From Chitinophagales bacterium (GTDB lineage: Bacteria; Bacteroidota; Bacteroidia; Chitinophagales; UBA2359): a stretch of 64,000 bases of DNA. The first letter of the stretch is position 1. Each line of letters starts with the position of its first letter. The stretch lies in contig JAWKLZ010000001.1 of assembly GCA_041392475.1 (NCBI GenBank), positions 930,001-994,000 on the forward strand, in the 5' to 3' direction. This document shows positions 37,201 through 46,194 of the stretch, in pieces. The notes beneath the pieces were generated by a model that worked only from the letters and a program-made list of their open reading frames with translations, was not told where the DNA came from and searched no databases. The translations under genes and the position numbers were made by a program.

Positions 37201-37615
37201 AATACTCAACTTGATTCGTCGAGATGTAGAAGGCATGGCAGGTTTATCTAACCAGTCAGTCGTGGTGATAGATCGCTTTACCAATGCCAATCCAAGCAGT
37301 ACAGTACCTCGTGCAACTGGCTCTGATCCCAACTCCAACAGAAGGGTTTCTGACCGTTTTATTGAGGATGGTTCTTTTGTGCGTTTGAAAAACATCACAA
37401 TTGCCTACAATGTACCAAGGGCGGTTGCACAAATTCTCAAATTGGAGAACCTCCGATTTTATGCAAGTGCTCAAAACCTCAAAACTTGGACGGATTATAC
37501 TGGCTACGATCCCGAAATCGGTTCTTACAATCAAAACCCACTCATCAATGGCGTGGAAAATGGGCGATATCCGACTTCAAAATCCTTTACATTTGGTTTG
37601 AGAGCTGGACTGTAG
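34238..37615 (+). CDS. SusC/RagA family TonB-linked outer-membrane transporter with STN domain
   Basis: 1,125 residues. Signal peptide to about residue 34, STN signalling domain (42-108, ALHQVLDKIAETYQVSIIY...LEYKKLDGQTYII), carboxypeptidase-regulatory-like domain (134-208, GVNILVKGEARGTITEVDGSF, VFTYIGY), then the TonB-box region and plug (VIVVGYGTQKRSDLTGSVSSI, LQGRAAGVFVTQNSGAPGG, IDGIPVV, KDASATAIYGARAANGVVLI) and the 22-strand barrel. It takes up oligosaccharides with SusD at the outer membrane, powered by TonB. The STN domain ties it to the FecR/sigma pair upstream. Confidence 0.96.
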   Translation: MMQRTTNKRNIYFLLQCISIIFFLCPFSLATKAEQLNSENTALHQVLDKIAETYQVSIIYDIEQMEKINVKNWSASKVSLEDDLKKLLKDFDLEYKKLDGQTYIIKKKKSTKKATIEKSNIPIPNTQLQSPKIKARGIVLNAKTKESVIGVNILVKGEARGTITEVDGSFSIEIEEGQTLVFTYIGYLPKELTVLQADLGTILLEENISQLKEVIVVGYGTQKRSDLTGSVSSIGSQEIKEIPSTGLDQALQGRAAGVFVTQNSGAPGGAVSIRIRGIGSTLSAEPLYVIDGIPVVNDNKGTSSNFNELDGGGQNSNALNTINPNDIESIEVLKDASATAIYGARAANGVVLITTKRGEVGTSNLTLETYYGVQQLAKKIPVMNLQQYAAYYTDINSEPIEEFERPELLGEGTDWQDAVFREAAMENFQLTASGGTDKTQYALSGSYHSKEGIVVGSDFSRISGKINLDHKFSDKIRIGNSFLLSRTTENITFNDNSSGVVYTALLMVPNAPVRNSDGSFAGPQEEITLSFDNPVARALETSDINTKTRALANFYFEADLLPFLKYRAEFGTDIVYSNHNTFFPSFERGNFFGKSGVRRSLNNNLFWINKHLLTFDKTFAEKHNLTTLLGFEAQSGKYEWLFASRDNLPTNDLQQLTLGDAGQQQNDGGAGHWALMSYFGRLNYGFADRYLLTATVRVDGSSRFGPNNRYGTFPSAAIAWRASNEPFLKDIEALDNLKIRFGVGEVGNQEIGFYSYSSNLRSVNVAIGDQLITGFAPDNIANPDVKWESSVQSNIGIDLGLFKNRIEFIADYYIKKADGMLLPALLPTTAGSLNPPFVNIGEIENRGIELSLNTTNLTGKLSWRSSINFTKNKNEVISLGSSGNLVGLIQRIPVTRTVEGMPISQFYGYVTDGIFQTQQEVIDNPFQQEGTRAGDIKFKDLNNDGVINDEDQTFLGSPHPDFTLNLTNNFSYKGFDLNVFFQGVFGNEILNLIRRDVEGMAGLSNQSVVVIDRFTNANPSSTVPRATGSDPNSNRRVSDRFIEDGSFVRLKNITIAYNVPRAVAQILKLENLRFYASAQNLKTWTDYTGYDPEIGSYNQNPLINGVENGRYPTSKSFTFGLRAGL

Positions 37616-37824
37616 GTAAACTCAAATGCAAAACTTGTTCTGCATTTTGATTGAACTAATCAACTATCGGTGAGCAAGTTAAAATACAAGAATGACTAAT
37701 TTAATATTTTAGTTTGCCTAATACCCCAAAATATTAATACTTCAACACAAAAACCAAAAAATCAAAAGTAAAACATTAATACCCTAAAACACCAAAACTT
37801 TAAGACAAACAAAATATATAAAAA

Positions 37825-39309
37825 ATGAAAAGATACCTTCTTCAAATAATCGCTCTATCGGTCACGCTGACCATGATTTCTTGTGAGGATTTCTTAGACA
37901 GAGAACCTTTAGACCAACTAACAACCGACAATTTCTACAAAACCGCTGCTGATGCTGACAAAGCATTGTTGGCGACCTATTCTCCCATGCAAGACCAAGA
38001 ATGGAACAGCAAAGGATGGATGATTACCGAAATTCCTTCAGACAATACACAAGCAGGAGGAACAGACCCCGATTTTACCCCCATTGATAACTTCACCGTA
38101 GTAGCTGACAATCTACCCGTTGCGAACTACTGGTCTATACGATATAGGCAAATCACACTAGCGAATACAGTTATTACCAAAGTAAATGAAATGGACTTGA
38201 CACAAGCCTCAAAAAATCCATTATTGGCTGAGGCCATGTTTTTGCGGGCAGTAGCTTACTTCGACTTGGTGCGGATATACGGTGGCGTACCCCTCATCAC
38301 CGCCCCCCCAGTATTTGGAGCAGATTTGTTGTATCCCAGAGCCAAAGTTGCAGAAGTATATGCGCTCATCAGTGCCGACTTAGAATTTGCAGCCGAATAT
38401 TTGCCAATAACTTGGGGAGGAATAAATTTAGGTAGAGCTACAAAAGGTGCTGCAAATGCTTATTTGGCAAAGGCTTATTTGACCAATCGAGAGTACATCA
38501 AAGCCCGTGATGCAGCCAAAAAAGTGATTGATTCGGGTGTATATGATTTGATGGAAAGTTATGCCGATAATTTTGAATTGGCAACAAGTGACAATAACAA
38601 AGAATCTATTTTTCAAATCCAGTTTACAGGTTGTGGGCCTTTTGGGACAGGCAATGCGCTGCAAGCCTTTTTTGCTCCGTGGGGAGAAGGAATCACCAAA
38701 GACCGTGATGGATGGGGTTCACAAATCCCGACCAGTCCCAGTTCCAACAATCCGAATACAACGATTGCAGATGCATTTGAAACAGGTGATTTAAGGAAAC
38801 TGCCTTCTGTCATGACTCCAAATGCCTATTATCCAACTGTGAATCCTCAAGATGGGGGTTATACTTACCCTACAAGTGGTGCTTCGGCAAGTTCGGTCAA
38901 CATCAAAAAATATGTGATTGGCAGTGGAGCAAATGTTTGCTTCATGAGTACGCCTCAAAATGCACATTTAATTCGCTACTCAGATGTATTGATTACTTAT
39001 GCTGAAAGTATCATGGAAATTGAAGGAGGACTCAGTTCCAATCCCGTGGCTTTATCATCCTTCAATAAAGTACGAATCCGTGCGGGTTTAGAGCCTGTGA
39101 ATCAAATAGACAGATCAATAGTATTGCATGAAAGAAGGGTAGAATTTGCTTTTGAAGGCCAGCGTTGGTTTGACTTATTGCGCTCAGGTAAAGCCATCGA
39201 AATCATGACCCTTCATGGCAAAAACCCCAATTTACACAATTTGTTATTCCCAATTCCTGCGGGCGAATTGGAGGTGAATAACAAGTTGGTACAAAATCCT
39301 GGATATTGA
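37825..39309 (+). CDS. SusD/RagB family glycan-binding outer-membrane lipoprotein
   Basis: 494 residues. Lipoprotein signal with the lipid Cys at residue 20 (LTMISC). Family features: FLDREPLDQLTTDNFYKTAADADKAL, the TPR-like block FLRAVAYFDLVRIYGGVPL, and near the end IRYSDVLITYAESIMEIEGG, LHERRVEFAFEGQRWFDLLRSG and LFPIPAGELEVNNKLVQNPGY. It caps the SusC barrel at the cell surface and loads glycan. A 209-base AT-rich gap separates it from susC, without a clear promoter or terminator. Its end overlaps the next long frame, but the real next start is further down. Confidence 0.96.
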   Translation: MKRYLLQIIALSVTLTMISCEDFLDREPLDQLTTDNFYKTAADADKALLATYSPMQDQEWNSKGWMITEIPSDNTQAGGTDPDFTPIDNFTVVADNLPVANYWSIRYRQITLANTVITKVNEMDLTQASKNPLLAEAMFLRAVAYFDLVRIYGGVPLITAPPVFGADLLYPRAKVAEVYALISADLEFAAEYLPITWGGINLGRATKGAANAYLAKAYLTNREYIKARDAAKKVIDSGVYDLMESYADNFELATSDNNKESIFQIQFTGCGPFGTGNALQAFFAPWGEGITKDRDGWGSQIPTSPSSNNPNTTIADAFETGDLRKLPSVMTPNAYYPTVNPQDGGYTYPTSGASASSVNIKKYVIGSGANVCFMSTPQNAHLIRYSDVLITYAESIMEIEGGLSSNPVALSSFNKVRIRAGLEPVNQIDRSIVLHERRVEFAFEGQRWFDLLRSGKAIEIMTLHGKNPNLHNLLFPIPAGELEVNNKLVQNPGY

Positions 39310-39446
39310 AGTACTTGTGGCTTTGCAAGATGACAGAATTGAAGGGGGTTCATACTGTAAATTGCAAAAAATTTCGCCGACTTTCAATTCTACTTTGTAT
39401 GCGAATTTTCACAATCGTACTATTTCATAATCATCCCATTAAAAAA

Positions 39447-40556
39447 ATGACCATGAAACGTTTTATAACTTATTGCTGTGTACTCATGATCACGCTGCTC
39501 GGTTCCTGTAAAAAAGAACAAGCCCCTCCAAACATAATAGGAGTTGATCCTGAATTTGGTCCAGCAGAAACACTTGTGACCTTTGAAGGAACAAACTTAT
39601 CCAATCTCCAAACCCTTACCTTTAGTGGTCAAGAGGTGAACTTCAATTTGGCTTACAATTCGGACAATGCGCTTTTGTTTAGGATTCCTGCCAATGTGCC
39701 TATCGGTATCCATGAAGTTGCATTTACAACTCCAGGAGGAACAGCGACTACTCAGTTTCGAGTGACTCTAGAACCACCCGAAATATTCAACATTCAGCCG
39801 GAGTCTGCAGCCCCTGGAGAAGAAGTAACCATATATGGCGAAAATTTCTTTGACCCCGTTGAAGTGTATTTTTTTGATAGCATTAAAGCAGAAATCGTTG
39901 CTTTAACTCCCGATTCATTGAAGGTGATTGTTCCAGAAGGGATAAAAAAAGGCTTTATTGGTGTGTCAGCAAATGGCGGCTATGTATATTCTCCCGTCAA
40001 TTTCTTTTCCATCAACAATATATGGGTCAATGACTTCGATGGAAATGGCATGAGAGCAGAAACCAATAAATGGATTTTTCAAGGTAGTGTCAATCAAAAT
40101 GCGACCAATGCTGTGCAAAACTCCAACCCTCCCCCTATCAATGGCAACTTTCTCAAGCTGAGTGGACGGGATAATTTGGGTATCAGTTGGATTGGCGGAG
40201 CACAGACCTATTATGGTTTCCCTGGAGATAATTTTGAAACATTCGGTATTACCACTTCTCGGAACAATACCCTTTTGGAGTTGGACATCAACAGCAATGG
40301 TAAGAAAAACACACACATCATTCTCATATTGATAGAAAAAGACGGCTCTCCGAATGACTTTACTGAAGATATCCATGTAAATTGGGACGGATGGAAAAAG
40401 GTTTCCGTGCCACTCAATCGCTTCAATGATTTGAATGGCGTTATTGTAAATCCTGCAAAAGTCCGAGCCTTGAAGATACACCTCATTGACGAAGATGACT
40501 CCAATACCACATTGGAGGTAAATGTAGATAATATTCGATTTGTCGAAATATTATAG
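39447..40556 (+). CDS. surface glycan-binding lipoprotein with IPT/TIG domains
   Basis: About 369 residues. Lipoprotein signal MTMKRFITYCCVLMITLLGS with the lipid Cys at 21; the frame extends upstream to 39306, but that part lacks a signal and overlaps susD. Two IPT/TIG immunoglobulin-like domains follow: IIGVDPEFGPAETLVTFEGT... and IFNIQPESAAPGEEVTIYGENF. The C-terminal domain of about 180 residues is beta-rich with Trp/Tyr (WIGGAQTYYGFPGDN, VNWDGWKKVSVPLNRF) and ends in VDNIRFVEIL, like the glycan-binding tip of SGBP-B proteins. It is placed right after SusD, where these proteins are normally encoded. A second possible start is 39453. Confidence 0.88.
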   Translation: MTMKRFITYCCVLMITLLGSCKKEQAPPNIIGVDPEFGPAETLVTFEGTNLSNLQTLTFSGQEVNFNLAYNSDNALLFRIPANVPIGIHEVAFTTPGGTATTQFRVTLEPPEIFNIQPESAAPGEEVTIYGENFFDPVEVYFFDSIKAEIVALTPDSLKVIVPEGIKKGFIGVSANGGYVYSPVNFFSINNIWVNDFDGNGMRAETNKWIFQGSVNQNATNAVQNSNPPPINGNFLKLSGRDNLGISWIGGAQTYYGFPGDNFETFGITTSRNNTLLELDINSNGKKNTHIILILIEKDGSPNDFTEDIHVNWDGWKKVSVPLNRFNDLNGVIVNPAKVRALKIHLIDEDDSNTTLEVNVDNIRFVEIL

Positions 40557-40640
40557 AGTCATTGACAGTGATTGTAGAAAGCTTTTGAACTATAAACTGA
40601 CCAATATAAAATTCATTTTTTTTCTTAAAACTTTACTCTA

Positions 40641-43607
40641 ATGAAAAGATTTTTTACACTGATTTTTACTTTCTTTTTATGCACACAATTAGGCTTTGGA
40701 CAAGTCTACTTGGATGGGCTTGACAACAATGATGTTACCTTCTGGAATGGTGCAGGCTCCTATTCTTTCTCAGCAGCCAATGGTGAAATGACTGTTCAAG
40801 CAAGTAACACAGGACCATTTGATACCTTTGTGTATCAAACCAATGAAGAAGGATCTGCCAGAACTGTGGACATGACAGGCAACAATAAGGTTTTTGTTAG
40901 AGCCAAAGCCAGCAATGTTGGTGTACAATTAAGAATGGATGTACAGGATAAAGAGGGCTATGTGACCTCTTTGGCAGGAATTACCAAAACTCTTACTAGT
41001 ACCTACCAAGTTTTGCAGTTTGATTTCACGAGTAATTACCAAGATGGCGGATTCGGAGGAACGCCGTGTTCTTCTGGCCCTTGTGTAGTAGATGGCAGCC
41101 AAATTGCTCAACTGTTGTTTTATACACAACCTGGTGCTGGTGGCTACAATGGTACGGTGGTAATTGACTATATTTCCTTTGGGCAGGAGCCTGCTGCTCC
41201 TGTGATGTCGGATGTGTTTCAAGATCATTTTGACAAAGAAAACTCATTGGATGGATTTTCTTTCTTGGGACAAGGTTACGATGCTTTTTTGACGGGAAAT
41301 TCTGAGGTAGTCATTCGTGGAGATGGAAGTACTCCAGAATACGATCCATTTACTTATCTTTTCTTGAATCAAACTACGGGTGACACCATAGACATTGACG
41401 CAACAGCTGGTAATAATAAGATATTTGTGAAAGTAAAATCTACTGTTCCTAACACCTCTCTTCGGATTGATTTGCAAGACATTGATACTTACTTGACCAC
41501 ACAAGGTTCGATTACTAAAATTGTAGGTACAGAATATGAAGTGTTGGAATTTGACTATACAGGTTCTTACGCAGACTTAGGCTACGGAGGCTCTCCCTGT
41601 ACCGAAAATACGGCTCCTTGTCCAGTAAATGGAGAAAGAATTGCAGACATGGTCATGTTCATTAATCCAGGTGCAGGAGAATTTTTAGGCGAATTGACGA
41701 TTGATTACATCTCTTTTGGGATTTCACTTGAGCCTGCTGGTTCTGGGCCTGAATTGTTATATAGCGATCACTTCAACAATGAAATGGTTGAATGGAGTGG
41801 CGATGTAGGTGGTTTTACTTTGGAGGAAACGGGTAGTGAGTGGATTATAACTGGTGATGGCACTGCTCCTGAATACACCTCAGTTACCTATATTTTGCAT
41901 GACAAAGAAATAAATAGCGATATTCATTTAGACTTGTCACCTGCCAAAAACAAGATTTTTGTGAGGGCAAAAACGGACGGGGCATCCGTTCCTTTAAGAT
42001 TGGATATATTGGATACTTTGGGTTATATCACCTCTCAAACGTCTTTGACCAAAATCATCAATGGCAATTATGCGACCTACGAATATGATTTTACAGGCGG
42101 CTTTTTTGATGGGGGTTATGGTGGAAGTCCTTGCGAAGTAGGACCTTGTGCCGTAGATCCTACCATTATTCGTCAATTGTTGTTGTATATAGACCCTGTT
42201 CAAGGTGGTTTTGCAGGTAAAGTATATATTGACTTTGTTTCGATTGGGCAACCTTTGGGTGATGACAATGGTCCTTTGGGTTTGGCAGAATATGCAGATC
42301 AAATGGACGAAAATACGTCTTTATTTGTCAACGAAACAGGAGGATTGACTTCCTCTTTTGCAGGAGATATATGGACTATTTCAGGCGATGGAACTGCGGG
42401 TGCTTATTCTCCTATGGTCTATAATACCCACAATGAATTGGGCGAATTGGTGATGGTCAATGCTGTTGCCAATGACAATAAACTCTTCATCAAAGCCAAA
42501 TCAAGTGTAGAGGGTACAGAATTAAGAGTGGACGTACAGGACAATATGACTTTTGTAGGAAACTTGAATGCTGTTGCCAAAAACTTAACGACCGAATATG
42601 TGGTCTATGAATATGATTACAGCAATTCGTATTTAGACGGTGGTTATGGGGGTTCTCCCTGCACTTCAGATACTGCTCCTTGTGATGTAGATGGCGAAAG
42701 AATTAACACTCTTCAATTCTTCCTTAACGCAGCAGATGGCGGCTTCAATGGTACAGTGGATATTGAATGGATTTCTTTTGGTCGTTCTTTGGATGTAGTA
42801 GTCGAACCCACGGGGATTCTGAATTACAACGATGAAATGGACGACAATACCCTAAATTCGGTTTCTGATATGTCTGGTTTAGTGTCTTCTTTTGCAGCAG
42901 ATGAATGGACAATTACAGGCGATGGCACTGCGGGTGCTTATTCTCCTGTGGTGTATTCTTTGCACAATGAAGCTGGTGAAGATGTGATTGCAGATGTTGT
43001 AGGTAGTGATGACAAACTATATATCAGAGCAAAATCAAGTGTCGAGGGTACACAATTGAGAATTGATGTGCAAGACAACAAAATGTTCGTAGGGAACTTC
43101 AATGCTGTTGCCAAAAACTTGACTACTGAATATTCTGTGTATGAATTTGATTACAGCAATTCTTATTTAGATGGCGGATATGGTGGTTCGGACTGTACTT
43201 CAGATACTGCTCCTTGTCCTGTGGACGGTGAGAGAATTGCAACCTTGCAATTGTTCTTCAATGCAGCAGACGGTGGCTTCAATGGTACAGCATCGATTGA
43301 CTGGATTTCTTTTGGTCAGCCCATCGTTGGCATTCAAGATTACACCCGTTTGAACAGCATCATCGCTTATCCAAATCCTGCTGCGAATGAACTACATTTG
43401 GAATATGAAACACTTCTATCTGGTCATGTTGATTTGATAATCTACAATGCAATTGGTCAAATCGCTTCTACTAAAGATTTGGGTTCACATCAGATAGGTA
43501 AGGATTTAGAAACAATTGATTTATCTGACCTTTCTCAGGGTATGTATTATCTTGTTGTGAAAATGGATGGAGTCAATTCAGGGAATTTGAAATTTATTAA
43601 GCAATAG
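40641..43607 (+). CDS. secreted five-repeat carbohydrate-binding-like protein with T9SS domain
   Basis: 988 residues. Signal peptide to about residue 20; five tandem beta-sandwich-like repeats of about 165 residues (roughly 21-181, 191-360, 372-536, 548-714, 727-892); and a type A sorting domain (905-988, IIAYPNPAANELHLEY, LSDLSQGMYYLVVKMDG, KFIKQ). Each repeat has DGT/GDGS...Y.P..Y, a NK.F(V/I)(R/K).K strand, (R/I)(M/V)D(V/L)QD, YDGGYGG, a Cys pair (143/148, 320/327, 498/503, 674/681, 852/859) and ends ID(Y/W)ISFG. Repeats 4 and 5 are much closer to each other than to the rest. No catalytic domain: probably a xylan-binding surface protein working with the GH10 enzyme. Confidence 0.85.
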   Translation: MKRFFTLIFTFFLCTQLGFGQVYLDGLDNNDVTFWNGAGSYSFSAANGEMTVQASNTGPFDTFVYQTNEEGSARTVDMTGNNKVFVRAKASNVGVQLRMDVQDKEGYVTSLAGITKTLTSTYQVLQFDFTSNYQDGGFGGTPCSSGPCVVDGSQIAQLLFYTQPGAGGYNGTVVIDYISFGQEPAAPVMSDVFQDHFDKENSLDGFSFLGQGYDAFLTGNSEVVIRGDGSTPEYDPFTYLFLNQTTGDTIDIDATAGNNKIFVKVKSTVPNTSLRIDLQDIDTYLTTQGSITKIVGTEYEVLEFDYTGSYADLGYGGSPCTENTAPCPVNGERIADMVMFINPGAGEFLGELTIDYISFGISLEPAGSGPELLYSDHFNNEMVEWSGDVGGFTLEETGSEWIITGDGTAPEYTSVTYILHDKEINSDIHLDLSPAKNKIFVRAKTDGASVPLRLDILDTLGYITSQTSLTKIINGNYATYEYDFTGGFFDGGYGGSPCEVGPCAVDPTIIRQLLLYIDPVQGGFAGKVYIDFVSIGQPLGDDNGPLGLAEYADQMDENTSLFVNETGGLTSSFAGDIWTISGDGTAGAYSPMVYNTHNELGELVMVNAVANDNKLFIKAKSSVEGTELRVDVQDNMTFVGNLNAVAKNLTTEYVVYEYDYSNSYLDGGYGGSPCTSDTAPCDVDGERINTLQFFLNAADGGFNGTVDIEWISFGRSLDVVVEPTGILNYNDEMDDNTLNSVSDMSGLVSSFAADEWTITGDGTAGAYSPVVYSLHNEAGEDVIADVVGSDDKLYIRAKSSVEGTQLRIDVQDNKMFVGNFNAVAKNLTTEYSVYEFDYSNSYLDGGYGGSDCTSDTAPCPVDGERIATLQLFFNAADGGFNGTASIDWISFGQPIVGIQDYTRLNSIIAYPNPAANELHLEYETLLSGHVDLIIYNAIGQIASTKDLGSHQIGKDLETIDLSDLSQGMYYLVVKMDGVNSGNLKFIKQ

Positions 43608-43620
43608 TAATATTACATCC

Positions 43621-43671
43621 CATCAATAAGGAGTGATTTATTGGTTTTCGATAAATCACTCCTTATTGATG
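43621..43671 (+). terminator. long perfect hairpin after the five-repeat gene
   Basis: Perfect 21-base stem (arms 43621-43641 and 43651-43671) with a 9-base loop, starting 14 bases after the stop codon. There is no T run after it, so it may act as a processing or stability element between this gene and the xylanase gene as well as, or instead of, a terminator. Confidence 0.65.
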
Positions 43672-43787
43672 GTTATTGATGAAAAACAGGGAAGTATTAT
43701 TCGATAAACTCAGCTTCCTCGATGGAAGTATTTTATTTGAAGTTCTGGCTTTAACATTACGAATAAAAAACAAAAATTAACTCCAAC

Positions 43788-45917
43788 ATGAAATACATTT
43801 TCTTTCTCTTTAGTTGCACGTTTTGCTTCTTTCAAGCAAATGCACAAGACACATACCACAATTACTTACTCACTTATTTGCAAAACGACTACAATGTGTC
43901 ATCGAGTGGTGAATGGGTATTTTTTGACAACGAAACAGCAATAATAAACGATGCAGATAGCTATGGTGCTGCAAGTTCAACGCTAAATGTGCTGGATCAA
44001 CCCTTCTCCAAAAAAGTGCGCTTTCAGATTGGACAAGCAGGAGCAAATCCGTGGGATGCAGGTTGGAATTTGAGGAGCAATATAGCTGTCCAATCTGGAG
44101 ATGTGGTATTGGCAGTGTTCTATTTGCGTTCTGAAAATGGCAGTGGAGAGGCCAACTTTTTTGTGGAAAATGCGACCAACTATACCAAAGAAATGTACTT
44201 GAGCTTACCTGTTGGAACTGACTGGAGGAGGTATTTGATTCCATTTGCAGCCGTACAAAGTTATGCTACCAGTGGTTTGACATGGGGTTTTCATTTGGCT
44301 ATGCAATCTCAAACAATTGAAATAGCAGGCTTTACGGCCATTAACTTCAAAAGAACACTGACAGTGGAAGATTTGCCAAATGAAACGAACAACCAATTTT
44401 ACGAAGGGTATGAAGAAGATGCTCCGTGGAGAACAGTCGCTGCACAGCGCATCGAACAATTGCGAAAAGCAAACATTAACCTAACCATTACCAATACCAA
44501 TGGACAGGCAGTTGAAAATGTGCCTGTTCAGGTGAAAATGTTGCAGCACGAATTTAATTTTGGTTCAGCCATTACTGCCAATAAAATTGCAGGAAACAAT
44601 GCCCAAAACGTTATTTATGAAAACAAATTAATTAACCTCGATGGCAAAGGGCATGGCTTCAATACCGTTGTATTTGAAAACGATTTGAAATGGCCTGCAT
44701 GGGAAGACGAATGGTTTGTGAACAAAACGGAATTGGTCAATGCTGTTCAATGGCTGAGAAATAAAAGTATAAATATCAGAGGTCACAACCTTGTCTGGCC
44801 TGGGAACGACAACTATCCTTCAGATCTTAACAGTCACCTCAACGACCTACCTTATATTCAAAACCGCATCAATAACCACATCGAAACCGTCCTGACCTAT
44901 CCAGGTATTGCAGGTGAAATTGACGAATGGGATGTATTGAATGAGATTGTCACGAATACGACTTTGGCGGAGAGATTCAGAGGCTCGGAAGGTTATCCAA
45001 CTGGACGGGAATTGTATGTAGATATTTTCAACAAAGCCAGAGAAATGGATACCAATACAGGCTTGTGGCTGAATGATTACATCACAATTTCACAAAATCA
45101 AAGTGCAGGTTCTCCTCAATACGATCAACTCAAACAATATGTACAGGAACTTGTGGATGCAGGTGTTGATATTGAAGGCATTGGTTTTCAAGCACACATT
45201 GGAGGTGCGCCAACAGGAATTTCTGACGTATTAGCCACATTAGATGATTTTTACAATACTTTTGGACTCAAAGCCAAAATCACCGAATTTGACATGCCTT
45301 CTTTCGTTTCAGAAGAATTGGGGGCAACTTATTTGCGAGATTTTATGACCGCCATCTTTGGACATCCAAGTGTAGATGGCTTCCTATTTTGGAACTTTTG
45401 GGACGGAGCGACTTGGCTAAATGGAGGTACAAATTTGTACCGAATGGATTGGTCTCCAACTCCTTCAAGAGATACTTTTGTTGATTTGCTCTTCAATGAA
45501 TGGTGGACAGACGAACAAGTGATTTCTTCCAGTGAAGGTTTGGCAAATTCAAGGATTTTCAAAGGTTTGTACGAAATTTCGTATATCTGCAACGGTGAAA
45601 CGGTGCGAGATACAGTCCAAATCACCGATACGTTCAACTATACTATCTCCTGCGACAACCTTACTACCAACACCAAAGATTTCCAACAACAAAAAATCAA
45701 TGTATATCCGAATCCCTCACACGGTTCTATCCACATCGAATTGCCCTCTAATACAGACACAACGCTTCGTTTGTTTGATTTGAGTGGCAAAAAAGTATTG
45801 GAAACAAGAGGCAATTCAGATTATTTCACTTTGGAGACAAATGATTTGAAGGGCATCTATTTTTTGGAAATGACGAATGGAGAAGCAGTATTTGTAGAGA
45901 AGATAATGATTGAGTAA
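43788..45917 (+). CDS. GH10 endo-1,4-beta-xylanase with T9SS domain
   Basis: 709 residues. Signal peptide (to about 19), an N-terminal beta-sandwich likely to bind carbohydrate (about 25-190, WDAGWNLRSNIAVQSGDVVL), a GH10 barrel (about 225-600) and a type A sorting domain (about 640-709, INVYPNPSHGSIHIEL, LFDLSGKKVLE, LKGIYFLEM). Catalytic features: RGHNLVWP strand, acid/base Glu 386 in EWDVLNEI, nucleophile Glu 500 in ITEFD, and GFLFWNFWDGATW near 560. The enzyme cuts the xylan backbone by a retaining mechanism at the cell surface. Its place at the end of the PUL identifies xylan as the likely substrate. Confidence 0.93.
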   Translation: MKYIFFLFSCTFCFFQANAQDTYHNYLLTYLQNDYNVSSSGEWVFFDNETAIINDADSYGAASSTLNVLDQPFSKKVRFQIGQAGANPWDAGWNLRSNIAVQSGDVVLAVFYLRSENGSGEANFFVENATNYTKEMYLSLPVGTDWRRYLIPFAAVQSYATSGLTWGFHLAMQSQTIEIAGFTAINFKRTLTVEDLPNETNNQFYEGYEEDAPWRTVAAQRIEQLRKANINLTITNTNGQAVENVPVQVKMLQHEFNFGSAITANKIAGNNAQNVIYENKLINLDGKGHGFNTVVFENDLKWPAWEDEWFVNKTELVNAVQWLRNKSINIRGHNLVWPGNDNYPSDLNSHLNDLPYIQNRINNHIETVLTYPGIAGEIDEWDVLNEIVTNTTLAERFRGSEGYPTGRELYVDIFNKAREMDTNTGLWLNDYITISQNQSAGSPQYDQLKQYVQELVDAGVDIEGIGFQAHIGGAPTGISDVLATLDDFYNTFGLKAKITEFDMPSFVSEELGATYLRDFMTAIFGHPSVDGFLFWNFWDGATWLNGGTNLYRMDWSPTPSRDTFVDLLFNEWWTDEQVISSSEGLANSRIFKGLYEISYICNGETVRDTVQITDTFNYTISCDNLTTNTKDFQQQKINVYPNPSHGSIHIELPSNTDTTLRLFDLSGKKVLETRGNSDYFTLETNDLKGIYFLEMTNGEAVFVEKIMIE

Positions 45918-45958
45918 TACATTTTGTAGTTTTTACCGTATTTCCTACATTAAAGAAT

Positions 45959-45991
45959 AGACATCGGAAGTCCTTGAGACTTCCGATGTCT
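45959..45991 (+). terminator. terminator hairpin after the xylanase gene
   Basis: Perfect 14-base stem agacatcggaagtc (45959-45972) / 45978-45991 with a 5-base loop, 42 bases after the stop. It lacks a good T run. Confidence 0.7.
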
Positions 45992-46094
45992 TCTCACAGA
46001 ACCTATTACAGCTAAAAGCAAGAAAGTGGCAACTTCATCAAGGTTGCATCCCTATCGTTGAATTCATTCGAGCTGTGTTTTTAAATGTTAAGAA

Positions 46095-46124
46095 GCCTGT
46101 TCAAGTGTCCACACTTGAACGGGC
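46095..46124. other. hairpin in the gap after the PUL
   Basis: Stem of 13 pairs (one G-T) around a tcca loop: gcctgttcaagtg / cacttgaacgggc. No T run and no gene close by. It lies in the 474-base gap between the PUL and the MscS-like gene. Role unknown. Confidence 0.4.
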
Positions 46125-46194
46125 GAAAATCCTTTTGACCTTTCGGTACGAATAGTTCCCATCTATTTGCTTTTTGTTGTGGTAGAGAACCATT

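Noticed and set aside
39306..39446. Longer start for the IPT/TIG lipoprotein overlapping susD
   Set aside because: The extension has no signal peptide and would bury the lipobox; the ATG at 39447 gives a normal lipoprotein signal.
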